From NCBI GenBank assembly GCA_019054805.1, contig JAHQIY010000006.1, forward strand, positions 1,426,001 through 1,490,000: 64,000 bases of DNA, read 5' to 3'. The DNA comes from Brachionus manjavacas (Eukaryota; Rotifera; Eurotatoria; Ploima; Brachionidae). This document shows positions 43,387 through 53,990 of the stretch, piece after piece (positions within the stretch are counted from its first letter, which is position 1; each line of letters opens with the position of its first letter). The notes below the pieces were generated by a model. It saw only the letters and a program-made list of their open reading frames with translations, was not told the origin of the DNA and did no database searches. The translations under genes and the position numbers were made by a program.

Positions 43387-44043
43387 TCAAGAAGTAATAG
43401 TAGTTATGACTCCAGACAGCATGCCTTCATATTTGTCCTTGTTGGCGCTTGAAGACTTCAAATAACAGTAGCTGTATTCTACATAATATGACCAAGCTTT
43501 GCAGCCTTCGGTCAGTCCACATAGGTTACAACAGTCGCTAGCGTTTTCTACTGATCCAACTCCTTTCAAATCGTTACCAACGTAATTTACATCAGTTTCA
43601 ATAAAGCAACCGGTCACTTTGGTCGATGTACTCTCGGTCGAAGTTGGTCTGGTCGTGGGTGGAGCTGAAGATGGTGAAGTAGATGGTGAAGTAGATGGAG
43701 AGGAAGCGGGCGACGAAGAAGTGAATCTAGTTGTTGTTATTGTAGAGCCAGTGACTTGTCCACTTGATTGTTTAACCCCAGAATATCTACCATCGGAAAC
43801 GAAGCGCCTAGAACCAACTGAATTTTTCAACCAACAAGCACCAGTAACAGGCAAAAAGGTCCAAGCATTACAGGCCACAGTTGTGCCACATGCGGCACAG
43901 CATTCGTCAATCGATTTTTTGAATACTGGATATGTACTTAGATCATTGCCAAAATAGTCTATATTAGTTTCAAAGGCACATTGTTGAGCTATGGCCAAAG
44001 CCGACAAACCTAACAAAGCAAAAACCAAAAAAATACTTTTCAT
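43387..44043 (-). CDS. Secreted protein with two PAN/Apple-like domains and a Ser/Thr/Pro linker, 218 aa
   Basis: MKSIFLVFALLGLSALAIAQ is a clear signal peptide. Domain 1 (about 21-92) has NIDYFGNDL, DECCAACG, AWTFLPVTGACWLK and DGRYSG; domain 2 (about 145-215) has NYVGNDL, DCCNLCG, CKAWSYY and YCYLKS. The linker (about 95-142) is almost all Ser, Thr and Pro with SPSTSP repeats, as in mucin-like O-glycosylated spacers. The first domain closely resembles that of the protein at 32448, so the two are paralogues. A TATA box lies about 60 bases upstream and AATAAA follows the stop. Function is probably extracellular adhesion or matrix binding; the ligand is unknown. Confidence 0.87.
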   Translation of the reverse strand: MKSIFLVFALLGLSALAIAQQCAFETNIDYFGNDLSTYPVFKKSIDECCAACGTTVACNAWTFLPVTGACWLKNSVGSRRFVSDGRYSGVKQSSGQVTGSTITTTRFTSSSPASSPSTSPSTSPSSAPPTTRPTSTESTSTKVTGCFIETDVNYVGNDLKGVGSVENASDCCNLCGLTEGCKAWSYYVEYSYCYLKSSSANKDKYEGMLSGVITTITS

Positions 44044-44100
44044 TTTAACTAGATATTAAATTTTATTAAACTCAATCAAATTAAAGAGAAAAAAATTGGT

Positions 44101-44108
44101 TATTTATA
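44101..44108 (-). promoter_or_regulatory. TATA box of the PAN-domain gene at 44043
   Basis: TATAAATA on the minus strand, about 60 bases before the ATG, with ACGTAATA a few bases upstream; the arrangement resembles that of the gene at 32448. Confidence 0.5.
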
Positions 44109-44240
44109 ATCAATTATTACGTAAATGTGTGCATTGAGATTGAGGGGTTGATATTGTTACATTTTTTGATATCGTTTTTCACTTAATCCTGAACTGTTTT
44201 AATTAAAATTCAAAGTCTTATGTAACGAATAGTAGTGGAT

Positions 44241-44486
44241 TTAGGATTCAATTGTTGGCAAAGATATTTGGTTGCTAATTTTGGTTTCATGATTAGTAAG
44301 AATCAAATTTAGCGTCGGGTCGGGTACGTCGCTTCGTTGAGCTAAACTTTGTTGTGCTGCTAAAGTTTGACTCAATTCGGGAAATGTTTTGAACAAATAT
44401 TTGTTCGATACATAATACTGGGCTCGTTGCTCGGCTTTGCAATGCTTTTGGTAACGTGAGCAAATTTTTCTGTTCGTGCTGTTCAC
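44241..44486 (-). pseudogene. Probable LINE endonuclease C-terminal remnant
   Basis: The minus-strand frame ends DPTLNLILTNHETKISNQIS and LPTIES, which resembles the endonuclease stretch (LDLILTN....I....LP.I..SDH) seen in intact form at 36420. The SDH is absent and a stop follows. The upstream half (RYQKHCKAEQRAQYYVSNKY) is not recognisable. The sequence is clearly less AT-rich than its flanks. Confidence 0.35.
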
Positions 44487-44523
44487 TCTGCGGATGCGCT
44501 CTTAAAAATTCTAAAATCAACAC

Positions 44524-45855
44524 TTTTTTTTCACCAAAAAATTTAAATGCTGATAAAAAAAATGTTTTTTTTTAGTGTCCATTTTAAAAATAAAAAACTT
44601 TTCTTAATCAATTTTTAAATTAAAAAAAATATCCAATTGCTTTTTTGAAATTTAGAAGAAAATCTTTGCCCCAAATATTTCAATGCATAGCTTGATTTAC
44701 CAATTTTTTTTTAATAAGATTAATATTTTTTTTGGAAAAATTTGAAATTATTTTGAAAAAAATCGGAAATTTTGTATTCCTTCAAATAAAAACAACTTAT
44801 TAAAATTAATGATATTTTAATCTAGACAGGAGTTTAATCTTACAAATGTGTCCAACAAATTGGGAACCAAAATAAAGAGTTTAATTTTTTCGTATTCATG
44901 ACCAAGAATTTAAAATTTTTACAATTTTTACGAAAATAATATTTGGAGTTGGAGCAGGGCAGCTTTGTTTAGAGTAAAAATTTAGTTTAATTGAAGCATT
45001 AATATTTTGCTCCCATTGATTATTGACTGAAAAAAACTCTTAAATCTTTTTAAAAACTCCGCTTTATTAAAAATTTTATCTGAAAATTTAATTACACAGT
45101 TAAATCTAAAAGTCCTACATCTAGTGAATTTTTCAGAGAAAATGCATAGTTAATCTCAAGATTTTAAAAATATTTTTAACTCAGGGTACTTTGTTACCCA
45201 GTGAGTACCCAGTTTTAACGAGCTAATTTTTTATTCAAAAAATTGTTAAAACTATTTAAATATAATTTCTCATGAAAATTTGAATTCTTTTTTATTTTGA
45301 TTTGTTACTTATATCTAAAACCTTGGGCAATAAATTTATTTTATCGATACTTTCCATTTTATATTTATTCAATTATATTAACTTTCTATTAATCAATTAT
45401 TTTAATTTATTAGATCAAATATTTTTTACTTTAGTTCAAAATATTTTTTTAGATATAAATTTACGCTGCCTTCTGCAAAAACAACTTGATAGTCACAGCT
45501 TTAAAATTTTCATTTCTTGTTCCTTTTTAGCTTCAGCTTTCTCCATTTTTGACAATAATTTTTCAAATTTCGAAACATATTTCAAAACATGCAATTTTAG
45601 TTATTTTGAGATAATTTGTAAGAGAAATTTTAAAAGACAATTTTTTTTTAATTCATGTTTAAATTATAATGTTTTTATAAAAAAAATATTTAGAAAGAAA
45701 AATTAAATAAACAAAAATTTTATCTTTGGAAACTCTAAGTACATGGAAAATACAAATTATTTATTATACAAAATATCGATGCTCCTGGAAGATATCGATA
45801 TCGAGCACTAATTTTAATTTGAATGAGCTTAAGCTTGCTACAGATATACCGTATT
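44524..45855. other. AT-rich spacer with a possible coiled-coil remnant
   Basis: On the minus strand 45510-45640 reads KFEKLLSKMEKAEAKKEQEM, a helical charged stretch ending in a stop that might derive from a transposon-type regulatory protein. Otherwise nothing is seen. Confidence 0.35.
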
Positions 45856-46473
45856 ACCTTGATTAAGAATGTCCCCCTTAATACACGAAATTACATGATC
45901 TTTAACATCATGATCATAAACGTTGTTGTTGGTTTATTAGTATTTAAAGAAAGAGTTTGAAGTAGTAAACGTTCATGTATTTCATCTGGCTATTGTACTT
46001 TACTTGAGCTTTGTAGTTGTGCAGAACTAATTGAATCCGATTAAATTATTATGAAACTTAATGATCTTCAACTGAAAATAAAAACAAAAAAAAATGAATC
46101 GTACGATTTTTTTTCAAAACTTGAAAAAAAAGCAGAATCTACAGTTAGAAGGTGAAAAAAAGAAAATAATTTTAAATATTAAAAACATTTTTATTTCTTG
46201 ATTTTTAGTGAAGCATTTATAACCAAAATTAAAAAATTAAATCTTAATATTTTTTTTGTTGTCCAAATAGATGTGTTGCTCCTAAATAAATTTTTTGAAT
46301 ATAAACTAAGCGTTTTTAAATGAATTTTTTATTTTAAACGCCATCTATTACTCAAAATTATAAATTAAGTTCGTCGCACTTATAAACTTTTTTTTTAACA
46401 TTGTGAAGTCTAAGTAGGTGCATGCACCACTCATCTAATTTCGTGTATTAAGGGGGGCATTCTTAAACAAGGT
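45856..46473. mobile_element. Inverted-repeat element, ACCTTG termini
   Basis: The left end ACCTTGATTAAGAATGTCCC and the right end inverted ACCTTGTTTAAGAATGCCCC continue through CCTTAATACACGAAATTA, giving about 40 bases of inverted repeat. The unit is 618 bp and noncoding. I find no clean target duplication. Confidence 0.65.
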
Positions 46474-46735
46474 ACAAATAAATAAAATAAATAATAATTA
46501 TATGCATTATTTTCTGAGAAGAATTGATTTTTTAGACAGAAATAACTGATTATTATGGAAATGATGATTTTTTCGGTATTTTGGATTTAGGAATAAGAAT
46601 AAAAATTTAAATAACTTTTTCAGTTTAAATCCAAAACTCGTTCTGCAAAATATATTACCTGATACAAACTTTGTTTCAATCAATTGGTAAATTTTTAAAG
46701 TTTAATTTTTAAGTTATTGTATTGACTGATTTGAG

Positions 46736-46987
46736 CAGAGTTGCTTAAAAGTCACAAGTCTCAAGTCAAGTCCCGACTTTTTTTTAAAATTTTTTTCCAA
46801 AATTCAAAGTCTTTAATGCTAAAATTGCAAAAAAATTCTGAAATATGGCAAATCTGTATGCATTAGAAAACCTAAGAGTAAAAATTTTTGATATAAGGCC
46901 TGATCTAGAAAATTAAAAAAAAGTGGACTTTTTAAAAAAAAAAAATTTTAAGTCCGGAATTTTTTTTGAGAATTTTAAACAACTCTG
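46736..46987. mobile_element. hAT-like MITE, CAGAGTTG family, with perfect 8-bp duplication
   Basis: The ends are CAGAGTTGCTTAAAAGTC and, inverted, CAGAGTTGTTTAAAATTC. A perfect GATTTGAG flanks both sides (46728-46735 and 46988-46995). AAGTC-rich arms and an AGTCC...GGA core match the element at 1219. Noncoding. Confidence 0.85.
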
Positions 46988-46995
46988 GATTTGAG

Positions 46996-47404
46996 TTAGT
47001 TAAACTTCAAAGTTTAAATTCTAGTTTTTTTTGTTCCAAAATTTAAATTTTGTGAAATTTAGTATAAAAGAACATAATAAAATGACATAAGGTCAAAAAG
47101 CTTTCATTCTATTATTTCAAAATTAGTTTTTTGAATGAAATATGGTGCAACATTGTTTTATTATTTACCAAATTTTGCTAAATCTGTTGTATTTCAGTTA
47201 TTTTTTATATTCTTAAATTGCATCATAAACCAAGCAGTGGTAAGGTTACTGATTTTCGAAAATCTTGATCAAGTCTTATGGCATCCTGAAGAATTCTAAT
47301 CCAAGAATTGAATTAAGATCTTGGCAGATACATCAAACTTTTTAATGTACAAAAATTATTAAAAAATAAACCGATGATATAAATAAATAGCTTTTAGTCT
47401 CAAA
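46996..47404. other. AT-rich spacer
   Basis: No gene or repeat border recognised. Confidence 0.4.
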
Positions 47405-47695
47405 ATGTCAGACGAAAAAACCAACACAGATGAAAGTAACTTGGGTAATCCAATTGAAGAGACCCTCAAGTTTTCCAGCTCCTACTAGCGGTCCAACCGA
47501 CCGGGGCAATTATTGGATTTGATCTCGATTGGCCTAGAGTTGCCTATGCATAATAATAAAAAAGAGGTGCTGCTGCAAAAGTCCTTAAAAGACTATGGAT
47601 TGAACCATCTGATATATGAGAACCAGAAGAAAATGTATATGAAGCAGCTTCAAGACCTAGTAATAACTACTGACAGTTTGAATAAAATTATGTGA
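47405..47695 (+). pseudogene. Broken ORF, possibly a retroelement N-terminal protein
   Basis: The frame opens MSDEKTNTDESNLGNPIEET, has one TAG near 47489, then continues RSNRPGQLLDLISIGLEL and a charged helical stretch (KKEVLLQKSLKDYGLNHLIY) to TGA 47693-47695. The balanced composition says former coding. It lies just upstream of a LINE tail in the same orientation and may belong to it. Immediately after the stop another frame reads CETCGKTLQKKF. Confidence 0.4.
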
Positions 47696-47799
47696 AACCT
47701 GCGGCAAGACTTTGCAAAAAAAATTTTCTACAGTTTGTCACAAAAAGTTAGAATCAAACAATAAAAATATTGTTTTTTGCAATTAAAAATATCAATTAT

Positions 47800-48110
47800 G
47801 AATCAATAGCTTTGCGATTGAGTGCTCAGCATCAAGCGACTTTACCACATCCCACTAGAGAGCACATACAAAAAAGTTAGTAGACTCTCGCTTATGGAAA
47901 CCATTCGTTCAAGGCAGCTAGGATGGCTTGGTCACGCACTACATATGGAAAACAAAAAGAACCAGCTAGAATATTTGCACTATACGAGTCAGATTTACGA
48001 CATGGTCAAGCAAGGAGAGACGTCAAGAAGCTCTCATACAAAAGTTAAATATCTAAGATACTTACCAGCTGTCCAGACAAACTCACATATGTCTGGACAG
48101 CTGATAATTA
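47800..48110 (+). pseudogene. LINE C-terminal fragment of the RQL.WLGH type
   Basis: The frame contains STYKKVSRLSLMETIRSRQL and GWLGHALHME, the conserved stretch after the RT in RTE/R4-like elements (R...L...I..RQLRWLGHV.RM). A frameshift follows near 47995, and TSCPDKLT-like sequence then degenerates. It differs from the FESRY and CR1-like families in this window. Confidence 0.6.
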
Positions 48111-48117
48111 AATTTTC

Positions 48118-48495
48118 GATTTTTTTCGAAAAATCGAAAAATTAAAATAGATTTTTTTATAACAATTTAAAAATAACTATTTTTTTAACCAATTTATAAA
48201 AAAAAATCTTTTTTAAATTTTCGATTTTTCGAAAAAAAAAGACATCTTTTCAAAAATTTTGAATTTTGAATTAATTGGCCGTTATGAATTTTACCAAATT
48301 TAACCAAAATTATCTCAAAATCCTGAAAATTTACGCAATTTTTCGTAAAATACTTCTTTCTCACTTTTCGGATTTTACGTTAATTAACGTAAAATGTGGT
48401 AAAATTTTGTTAATTAACGATATTTTACGTAATTTTTCGTAAAATACTGTTTTCAAATCACCACTGTATTTATATATTTTTACTACCGAGTTTGC
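48118..48495. repeat. TTTACGTAA-rich repeat patch
   Basis: At about 48330-48450 words such as AATTTACGCAATTTTTCGTA and TTTTACGTTAATTAACGTAA alternate in both orientations. Similar patches occur at 25460-25580, 40840-40960 and 55430-55560. Confidence 0.5.
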
Positions 48496-48639
48496 TAATA
48501 AACTTAATTATCTTTGATTTGAAGCCCCCAATGTTAACAGCTTTAAAGCAGGCATTGATTGCTGGATGAGCAGCAATAGACTACAAGCACAGTAGTAAGA
48601 TCTATCCTTTAGTAAAAATATGATACTCCCTCCAACATC

Positions 48640-48861
48640 GTGCAACATGCAGCTTTTAATAAACTAAAATTACTAACAGTCTCGAATCGTCTTTTTGAGT
48701 TGAGTGAGAAATATGTTGGGACAGGACTGAGTCATTCTATTCCATTGGTTGAAAGACTGGTGAAAGAATACAAAGAAGGTTTCGAATCAAGATATATTGA
48801 ATACCCAACTCCATTGTGTAATTGCTACCTTACTATTTCTTCTTTTTTTCCTGAAACTTGA
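48640..48861 (+). pseudogene. LINE ORF2 C-terminal tail, FESRY-EYPTPLC family, copy 3
   Basis: The frame gives FNKLKLLTVSNRLFELSEKY and FESRYIEYPTPLCNCYL and then a stop. It matches the relics at 2324 and 26962. A T-rich tract and GGAGCTCTTGCTCGGTAC plus (AAATA)n at 49037-49080 follow and probably form its 3' UTR and tail. Confidence 0.75.
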
Positions 48862-48949
48862 ATTATTTAAACATGTCCCACATGTAACAATCTTTTCCAA
48901 TTTATGTCTTTTCAACTTTCATTTTTTTAGCTTATTTACTCTATTTTGA

Positions 48950-49080
48950 TTTTTTTTTTTTTTTTTTTTTATCTAATTTTATTAAATTTAATTTTATTTT
49001 TATTTTTTTATTTTTTTTTTTTAAACTTATTCTGAAGGAGCTCTTGCTCGGTACAGAAAACAAATAAATAAAATAAATAA
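48950..49080. repeat. Poly-T tract and AAATA microsatellite
   Basis: About 20 consecutive T at 48952-48971, further T runs to 49022, then CAAATAAATAAAATAAATAA. Probably the 3' end of the LINE copy above. Confidence 0.6.
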
Positions 49081-50480
49081 ATAGATAATAAAATTAACAT
49101 CTAGATAAAATTATTAACTAATAGAATTAATAGAGACATTCATAGAGAAAAAAATTAAATTACTAGATAATCTTATTAATTAACTAGATATAATTAACAC
49201 TAGATTTAAATGAATAATTGCTCTATTTTTTATTTTATTAATTTATTTATTTATTAAACTCGATCAAAAGATTATAAATCCGCTCCAAATTCTCTTAGCT
49301 TTACTTTATTTTACTAAATCAATTTAAAAATGATGTATCCAGATAACTACTTCTAGACTCAATAAAACAGCAATCGTTCAAAAGAATGTCAGGAATAGTC
49401 GCGGAAAAAATAGAGACTATCAATTAATGTTTTAAAACCTGCAATTAAAGGAAGCAACCGAATGCATTAAGAAGAGATACACGAAAATCTCAAGAGGGTG
49501 AAAAAAGATTCTATACCTGCTTAAAAGGATGCCCTAAAAGATTATTAAAATTTATGCTTAACATGTTCTTGAGTGGCTCAGTTAAAAATTAAGTACTGAT
49601 TTATCATAAATCATATTTATATAGTTTTTTTCATTTTCTTGTCTATCAAATAATTCCTTTATCTAATAAAAAATATTTTTATTTAGTGTTTTGTATTGTT
49701 TTCTACTAGATAATAAAAATTTAGTTTTTTTCAAAAAAATATGTTTCACTATGTTTAGTATTTTTTTTAAGAAAATTTCATTTTCGTCTATTTTAATTTA
49801 TCAAAAAAGGAAGAATTTTTGTTCAATTTGTATTTGAATTTCACAATACCTGATTCACCATATTCTTTAATTAATTGCTAAGGCGCTAATTTTTTAGAAT
49901 GGCTTTTCCATTCTATATAGTTTTAAATAATATTAAAAAGAAAGGAAGTAAACAGGAGCGAAGCCAGACATTTCCAAATCCGGAGGGCTCTTTGTGGAAA
50001 AAATTTTTTTTAGAAAATTAAATTTTATTAGATGAAATTAAAAAAAAATATGAGTAATAAACTATGCAAACAAGTAAATCAAAACATTCTTAATTTTCCA
50101 TTTTATTGTTGAAAATTATGACTCTTTCTGATAGATAGAATTTTTCGAAAGGAGCCTGAGTCCCTTTTTATTTTTGGAAAGGAGATACTGCTGGAACTAA
50201 GCTATTAACTTAGAATAAAAAATCTTCAAAAATTAATTTAAAAAATTTAAAATTAAATTTTTCATACTAAATAGGAAATTACTTAATTCCTTACTTCTAA
50301 GGCATCTTTTACAATAGTATGGAAACTTTAGTCAATTTTCAATATTTTTGAAATTTAAACTCAGATAATAAAGATTTATTAAAAAAAAGATTTTTAGGTT
50401 TCCCGTTATTTACCAGCGACTTTTAAGACTCGAAATTAATGTTATGATTTGGAGCACTATAGGTGAAAATATCAACTTAC
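49081..50480. other. AT-rich spacer
   Basis: A weakly coding-looking plus-strand stretch at 49405-49520 (LQLKEATECIKKRYTKISRG) with stops is the only hint of a relic. The downstream exons expected for the gene at 50481-51150 would lie on the minus strand here or further left, but I cannot identify them. Confidence 0.35.
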
Positions 50481-51150
50481 CAATAACTTTTTTCAAGTCG
50501 TAAAACGATGATGTACCCTGTCTTGAATTATGTTTGAGGTAGCTTGGCAAATTTCTTCTCTTCTGTTCTATGAACTTGTCAAAGACATTTTTGTTCTGAT
50601 GTCCTACATCAATACTGCGAGTTGAGCAGTCTTTTAAATTAGCCGCTGTTCGAATTCGATTAGTAGATAAGGTTTCTCTTACCTCAAATTCACACATTAC
50701 ATACTCACGGTCTAAATTGTCACCATTTACTGCTTGAGTGTCCATCAGTTGTTCCAGCAAAAGAGTCTTTTCTCTTTTGATCATTAGTTGACTGTAATTT
50801 AATCTTTTGTCCAAGTTTTTTTGTTCCAGAACCAAAAGCTTATCTTCAATATTGTTCTGATTTAGCTTTCGCCGCTCATTTGGACTGGTTAGAGATTTTT
50901 TTTTCTCTATTTTGACATCGTCCTTGCCATTATTTGATTCTTGAGACTGGCACTGTCCTGATTTAGACTTATTAAAGTATTCAACATAAAAGCCCTTTTT
51001 TTCATTCAAATTCATATTCCTGAATCGATTTGTAATCGGGTTCAAGTTATTGCTTAAAGTCATGGTTGAACTGGTACGGTTATCCGAGCTCCGTGAAAAT
51101 GACGAAGTTCTTATTTCATTTAACTGATCTTGTTCTAATTCTGAATTCAT
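50481..51150 (-). CDS. Hypothetical protein, first exon of 223 codons
   Basis: The frame opens MNSELEQDQLNEIRTSSFSR and stays open with normal coding composition until an excellent splice donor (ATTG then GTAAGT, boundary 50481/50480). The nominal open frame to 50410 would read intron as a hydrophobic tail and is rejected. The protein is Asn/Ser/Glu/Lys-rich and mostly disordered, with a helical charged middle (KLLVLEQKNLDKRLNYSQLM). No signal peptide or membrane segment. No family is recognised. The gene must continue on the minus strand; the next exon was not found. Confidence 0.55.
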
Positions 51151-51314
51151 TTTTTAAATTTTTTATTTAAATTCAGTGTAAACTTTAAGGTAGGCAAACC
51201 TTGAGATTTTAATAAGACCAATATATCCAGGGGCGTTTAATGATTTGAATGCAAATTTTTTATTTTAATGAAAAATATAAACAATAAGAATGGAAATATT
51301 TAGAAGCTTTTATT
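51151..51314. other. Short spacer
   Basis: AT-rich, with an AATAAA on the minus strand at about 51306-51311 that could polyadenylate the exon ending at 51315. Confidence 0.4.
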
Positions 51315-51493
51315 TTATAAATTAAAAAATGTGACGGCAGTGTTTATTAACAAAATAGACGCCAAAATTTCCAAGCTAGCTTTTGGAGTGGTGCCAGACG
51401 AAACTAAAACGTAAAATTTGGAAGTTGTTGTTGTCACAGCTTTGTTCGTTTGAGGCTTCCAAGCGATTGTTACTTGTTTAAAACCGGAGTATC
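51315..51493 (-). CDS. Possible terminal exon of another PAN-type secreted protein
   Basis: After TTAATTAAAG (acceptor-like) the minus strand reads GYSGFKQVTIAWKPQTNKAV, then a Thr/Ser stretch, then a hydrophobic end (ASLEILASILLINTAVTFF) and a stop at 51315. GRYSGVKQ ends domain 1 of the PAN protein at 44043, and a Thr-rich tail follows there too. The hydrophobic C-terminus would suit a GPI-anchor signal. The PAN domain itself is not found upstream, so it may be a gene relic. Confidence 0.35.
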
Positions 51494-52522
51494 CTTTAAT
51501 TAAATTTTAAAATTTCTAGCACCTTGAGATGCAAAAAAATGGTTCAAATTTTTTAAATTAACTGAAATATCCTAATTTTATTCTAAAATAATCTAATATT
51601 TTTTTATCTGAATTTAAAAGTAATAAAATGCTAATCAGCCATCAAAGTGCGTGGATAATTTTTTTTTTCAAAATTAAGCAAAAATATCTTAAACAAAATC
51701 ATCAAAGACGCGGTTTTTCGGAAAAATTTATTTAAAATATTCTTTTAATTAAATTATGAATTAAAAAGAAAATTAAATAAATTCTTTTGTTTTTTAAAAA
51801 TATTAAACTGAATATTACTTACATTTTAGAGTATTTTGAATTGGAGCAGATTGCCAAAAAAGTTATTGAATAAACAAGTATCAATAAATTTTAAAATAAA
51901 ATTAAATAGAATTTTTAAAATAAAAAGAAACATAACAGACTAATAAAGCATATCTTAATAGTTTATTTTCTAAAGCATTTTGTATTTACGTATATGGAAA
52001 TCCAGGAGGAAATTTTTTTTCTTACTCGAGGGTTTCGAACTTTTATAGTTTTAAAAAAACAGGGGTTGTAGTTTATTAAATTTTTGAGCTAACTTTTTTG
52101 TCAAGCTAATATAATATAATTAATAGAGAATTTAGTAAAATCAATTAAAGATCAATTGAAAGAAATAAAGATTTGTTTTTTTTATTGAAAAGATAAAAAA
52201 TGTAATCTTTTAATAAAAGAATGTCATTGTAAAATTAATTGATTATAATAATGATTTTTAACCTCAAAAATGACGTTAAAACATTCTTGACTGCTAATGC
52301 CACAGGCTCGTGAGATATGTTTTCAGCTTTTGGTCCGCATTAAAATCAAGTTTTTTAACTTAATTGCTGCATTAATAATTGAGATTTTTACCAAAAACAG
52401 AAATTATTTTATTGAATTTTACATTTGATATTGAATACTTAGAAAATTAAAAAAAAAAAAATTTTTTTTATATCATGTGGTGTTATTTAAGAATGTTTAA
52501 ACATGAGCAAGGTTGTGTAAGT
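51494..52522. other. AT-rich spacer
   Basis: No gene; no exon for the tail at 51315 was identified. Confidence 0.4.
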
Positions 52523-53010
52523 GGCATCTTGAAGTTGATGATCAATTCAAAATATCATTTCAATTCAAAAAGTTTATCTTTAGATATTAAAATAAATCTT
52601 TGATTTAATTTAAATCATTTTAAAGTAACATGCTTTACATGCAATGTAGATTTAGAAAATTGAAAAAAATTGAAAAATAATATAAAAATTTTAATACTTA
52701 TTTTGAATTTTTTATTTGAATTTCTTTTTTAAATTTAATTGTGAATGCTAAACACAAATGCTTTTGAAATAAAAAGTCTCAAATATACTTTACAAAAAAT
52801 CAGTTAATACATTCAGATAATTTCATTATTCGATTATCAATGGATTGAGAATATGTTTTTTCATTTTTTTTTATTTTCCAAATCTACATTGCATGTAAAG
52901 CATGTTACATTAAAATTATTTAAATTAAATCAAAGATTTATTTTAATATCTAAAGATAAACGCTTTGAATTGAAATGATATTTTTAATTGATCATCAACT
53001 TCAAGATGCC
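52523..53010. mobile_element. Foldback-like MITE with about 165-bp arms and perfect 8-bp duplication
   Basis: The left arm starts GGCATCTTGAAGTTGATG; the right arm is its inverse, and the match extends through TTTATCTTTAGATATTAAAA, AATCTTTGATTTAATTTAAA and CATGCTTTACATGCAATGTA with few mismatches. The direct repeat GTGTAAGT flanks it (52515-52522 and 53011-53018). Noncoding. Confidence 0.88.
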
Positions 53011-53343
53011 GTGTAAGTTGCATCACTAAAGTTTTGTCTCGCTTTATGAGGCGAACAAGGAAATACACTATTTTTAACTTAATGTAAATAAATAATTAAT
53101 ATTAATTATGGATATTAAAGTAGTTTCAAGATAAATAAAGATCAGTCAATTTATAGAATCCTCTGCGGTTGTTCACAACAAAAATAATTAAGACTGTATT
53201 TTTTTATATTTGTCTTTTTTACACTAATTTACCATTTGAGATACAAACTTAGGTAAAATTAAGTAAAAAAGGTAATTTTTTTTAAGAATTCAGAAATTAA
53301 AAAACTTAAGACAGATCAAAATCATTAAAAAAACTAAGATTTT

Positions 53344-53646
53344 TTACATTTTTGAGATTCCAGGACCATTGTTAGCGTCCAAATTACTTATCAATTTAAT
53401 AACTGACTCAACAGATATTAACTGAAAATCGAAAGTTTTTTCTTTTAATTGACTAAAAGGACACATTTTAGAAAGTTCATTAAAAGTTTCATTTATGGAA
53501 GTTATACAAGTCTTAGGATCAAGTACTGAATCTGATTTTATTTCGGTAAAAAAATTAATTGTATACTTATTCAAAAAACTGGAACAACAGATGAAGTAAT
53601 TAGGAAAAATAAAAATAAAAATAAAACACTTTTTATAAGTTGTCAC
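53344..53646 (-). pseudogene. LINE RT N-terminal fragment
   Basis: The minus strand reads FFTEIKSDSVLDPKTCITS, then FQLISVESVIKLISNLDAN and GPGISK, the stretch leading to RT motif 1 (F..I....V...I..L...K.PG.D.I). Both ends are lost. It lies next to a hAT relic of opposite strand. Confidence 0.6.
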
Positions 53647-53689
53647 CCGGTTAACACATTAAATAATTTCCACATATTTAGATTTATCA

Positions 53690-53990
53690 ATTTACCAGAT
53701 TCTTTAATCACATTCGAAGCATCGCAACAAAAAGGTTCTAAACCTAAAAGAACATCTACACTCCAATTATTTAATTTTAATAAAGATAAAGCCGCTGGGA
53801 GACTAAATGTAATCGATAGAGGGTTTATATGTATAATTGAGAGTCATCAAAAAATAGAGAAGCATCATCTTTTTGGAATATGCAGTTCTTTTTTACGTTG
53901 TTACATTATCTGCATCCTAGGTACATCTGTTCCTTCAGAACAACATTTTTCTGCAACCGACTATACAGTCTGGAAAAAGAGAAATAATTG
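53690..53990 (+). pseudogene. hAT C-terminal dimerisation remnant
   Basis: The frame contains RCYIICILGTSVPSEQHFSA and WKKRN, matching the hAT C-terminal signature (ARKYL.IP.TSVPSERVFS...IV..KRN.L). The upstream part is scrambled. It may or may not come from the same family as the remnant at 28681, which lacks this part. Confidence 0.6.

Noticed and set aside
43619-43957. Val/Glu/Asp-rich plus-strand frame
   Set aside because: Antisense shadow of the Ser/Thr/Pro linker of the PAN gene.
45302-45706. 134-codon plus-strand frame rich in Phe, Asn, Ile and Leu
   Set aside because: Composition is what A/T-rich DNA gives by chance; no motif. The minus strand has a more convincing short helical remnant.
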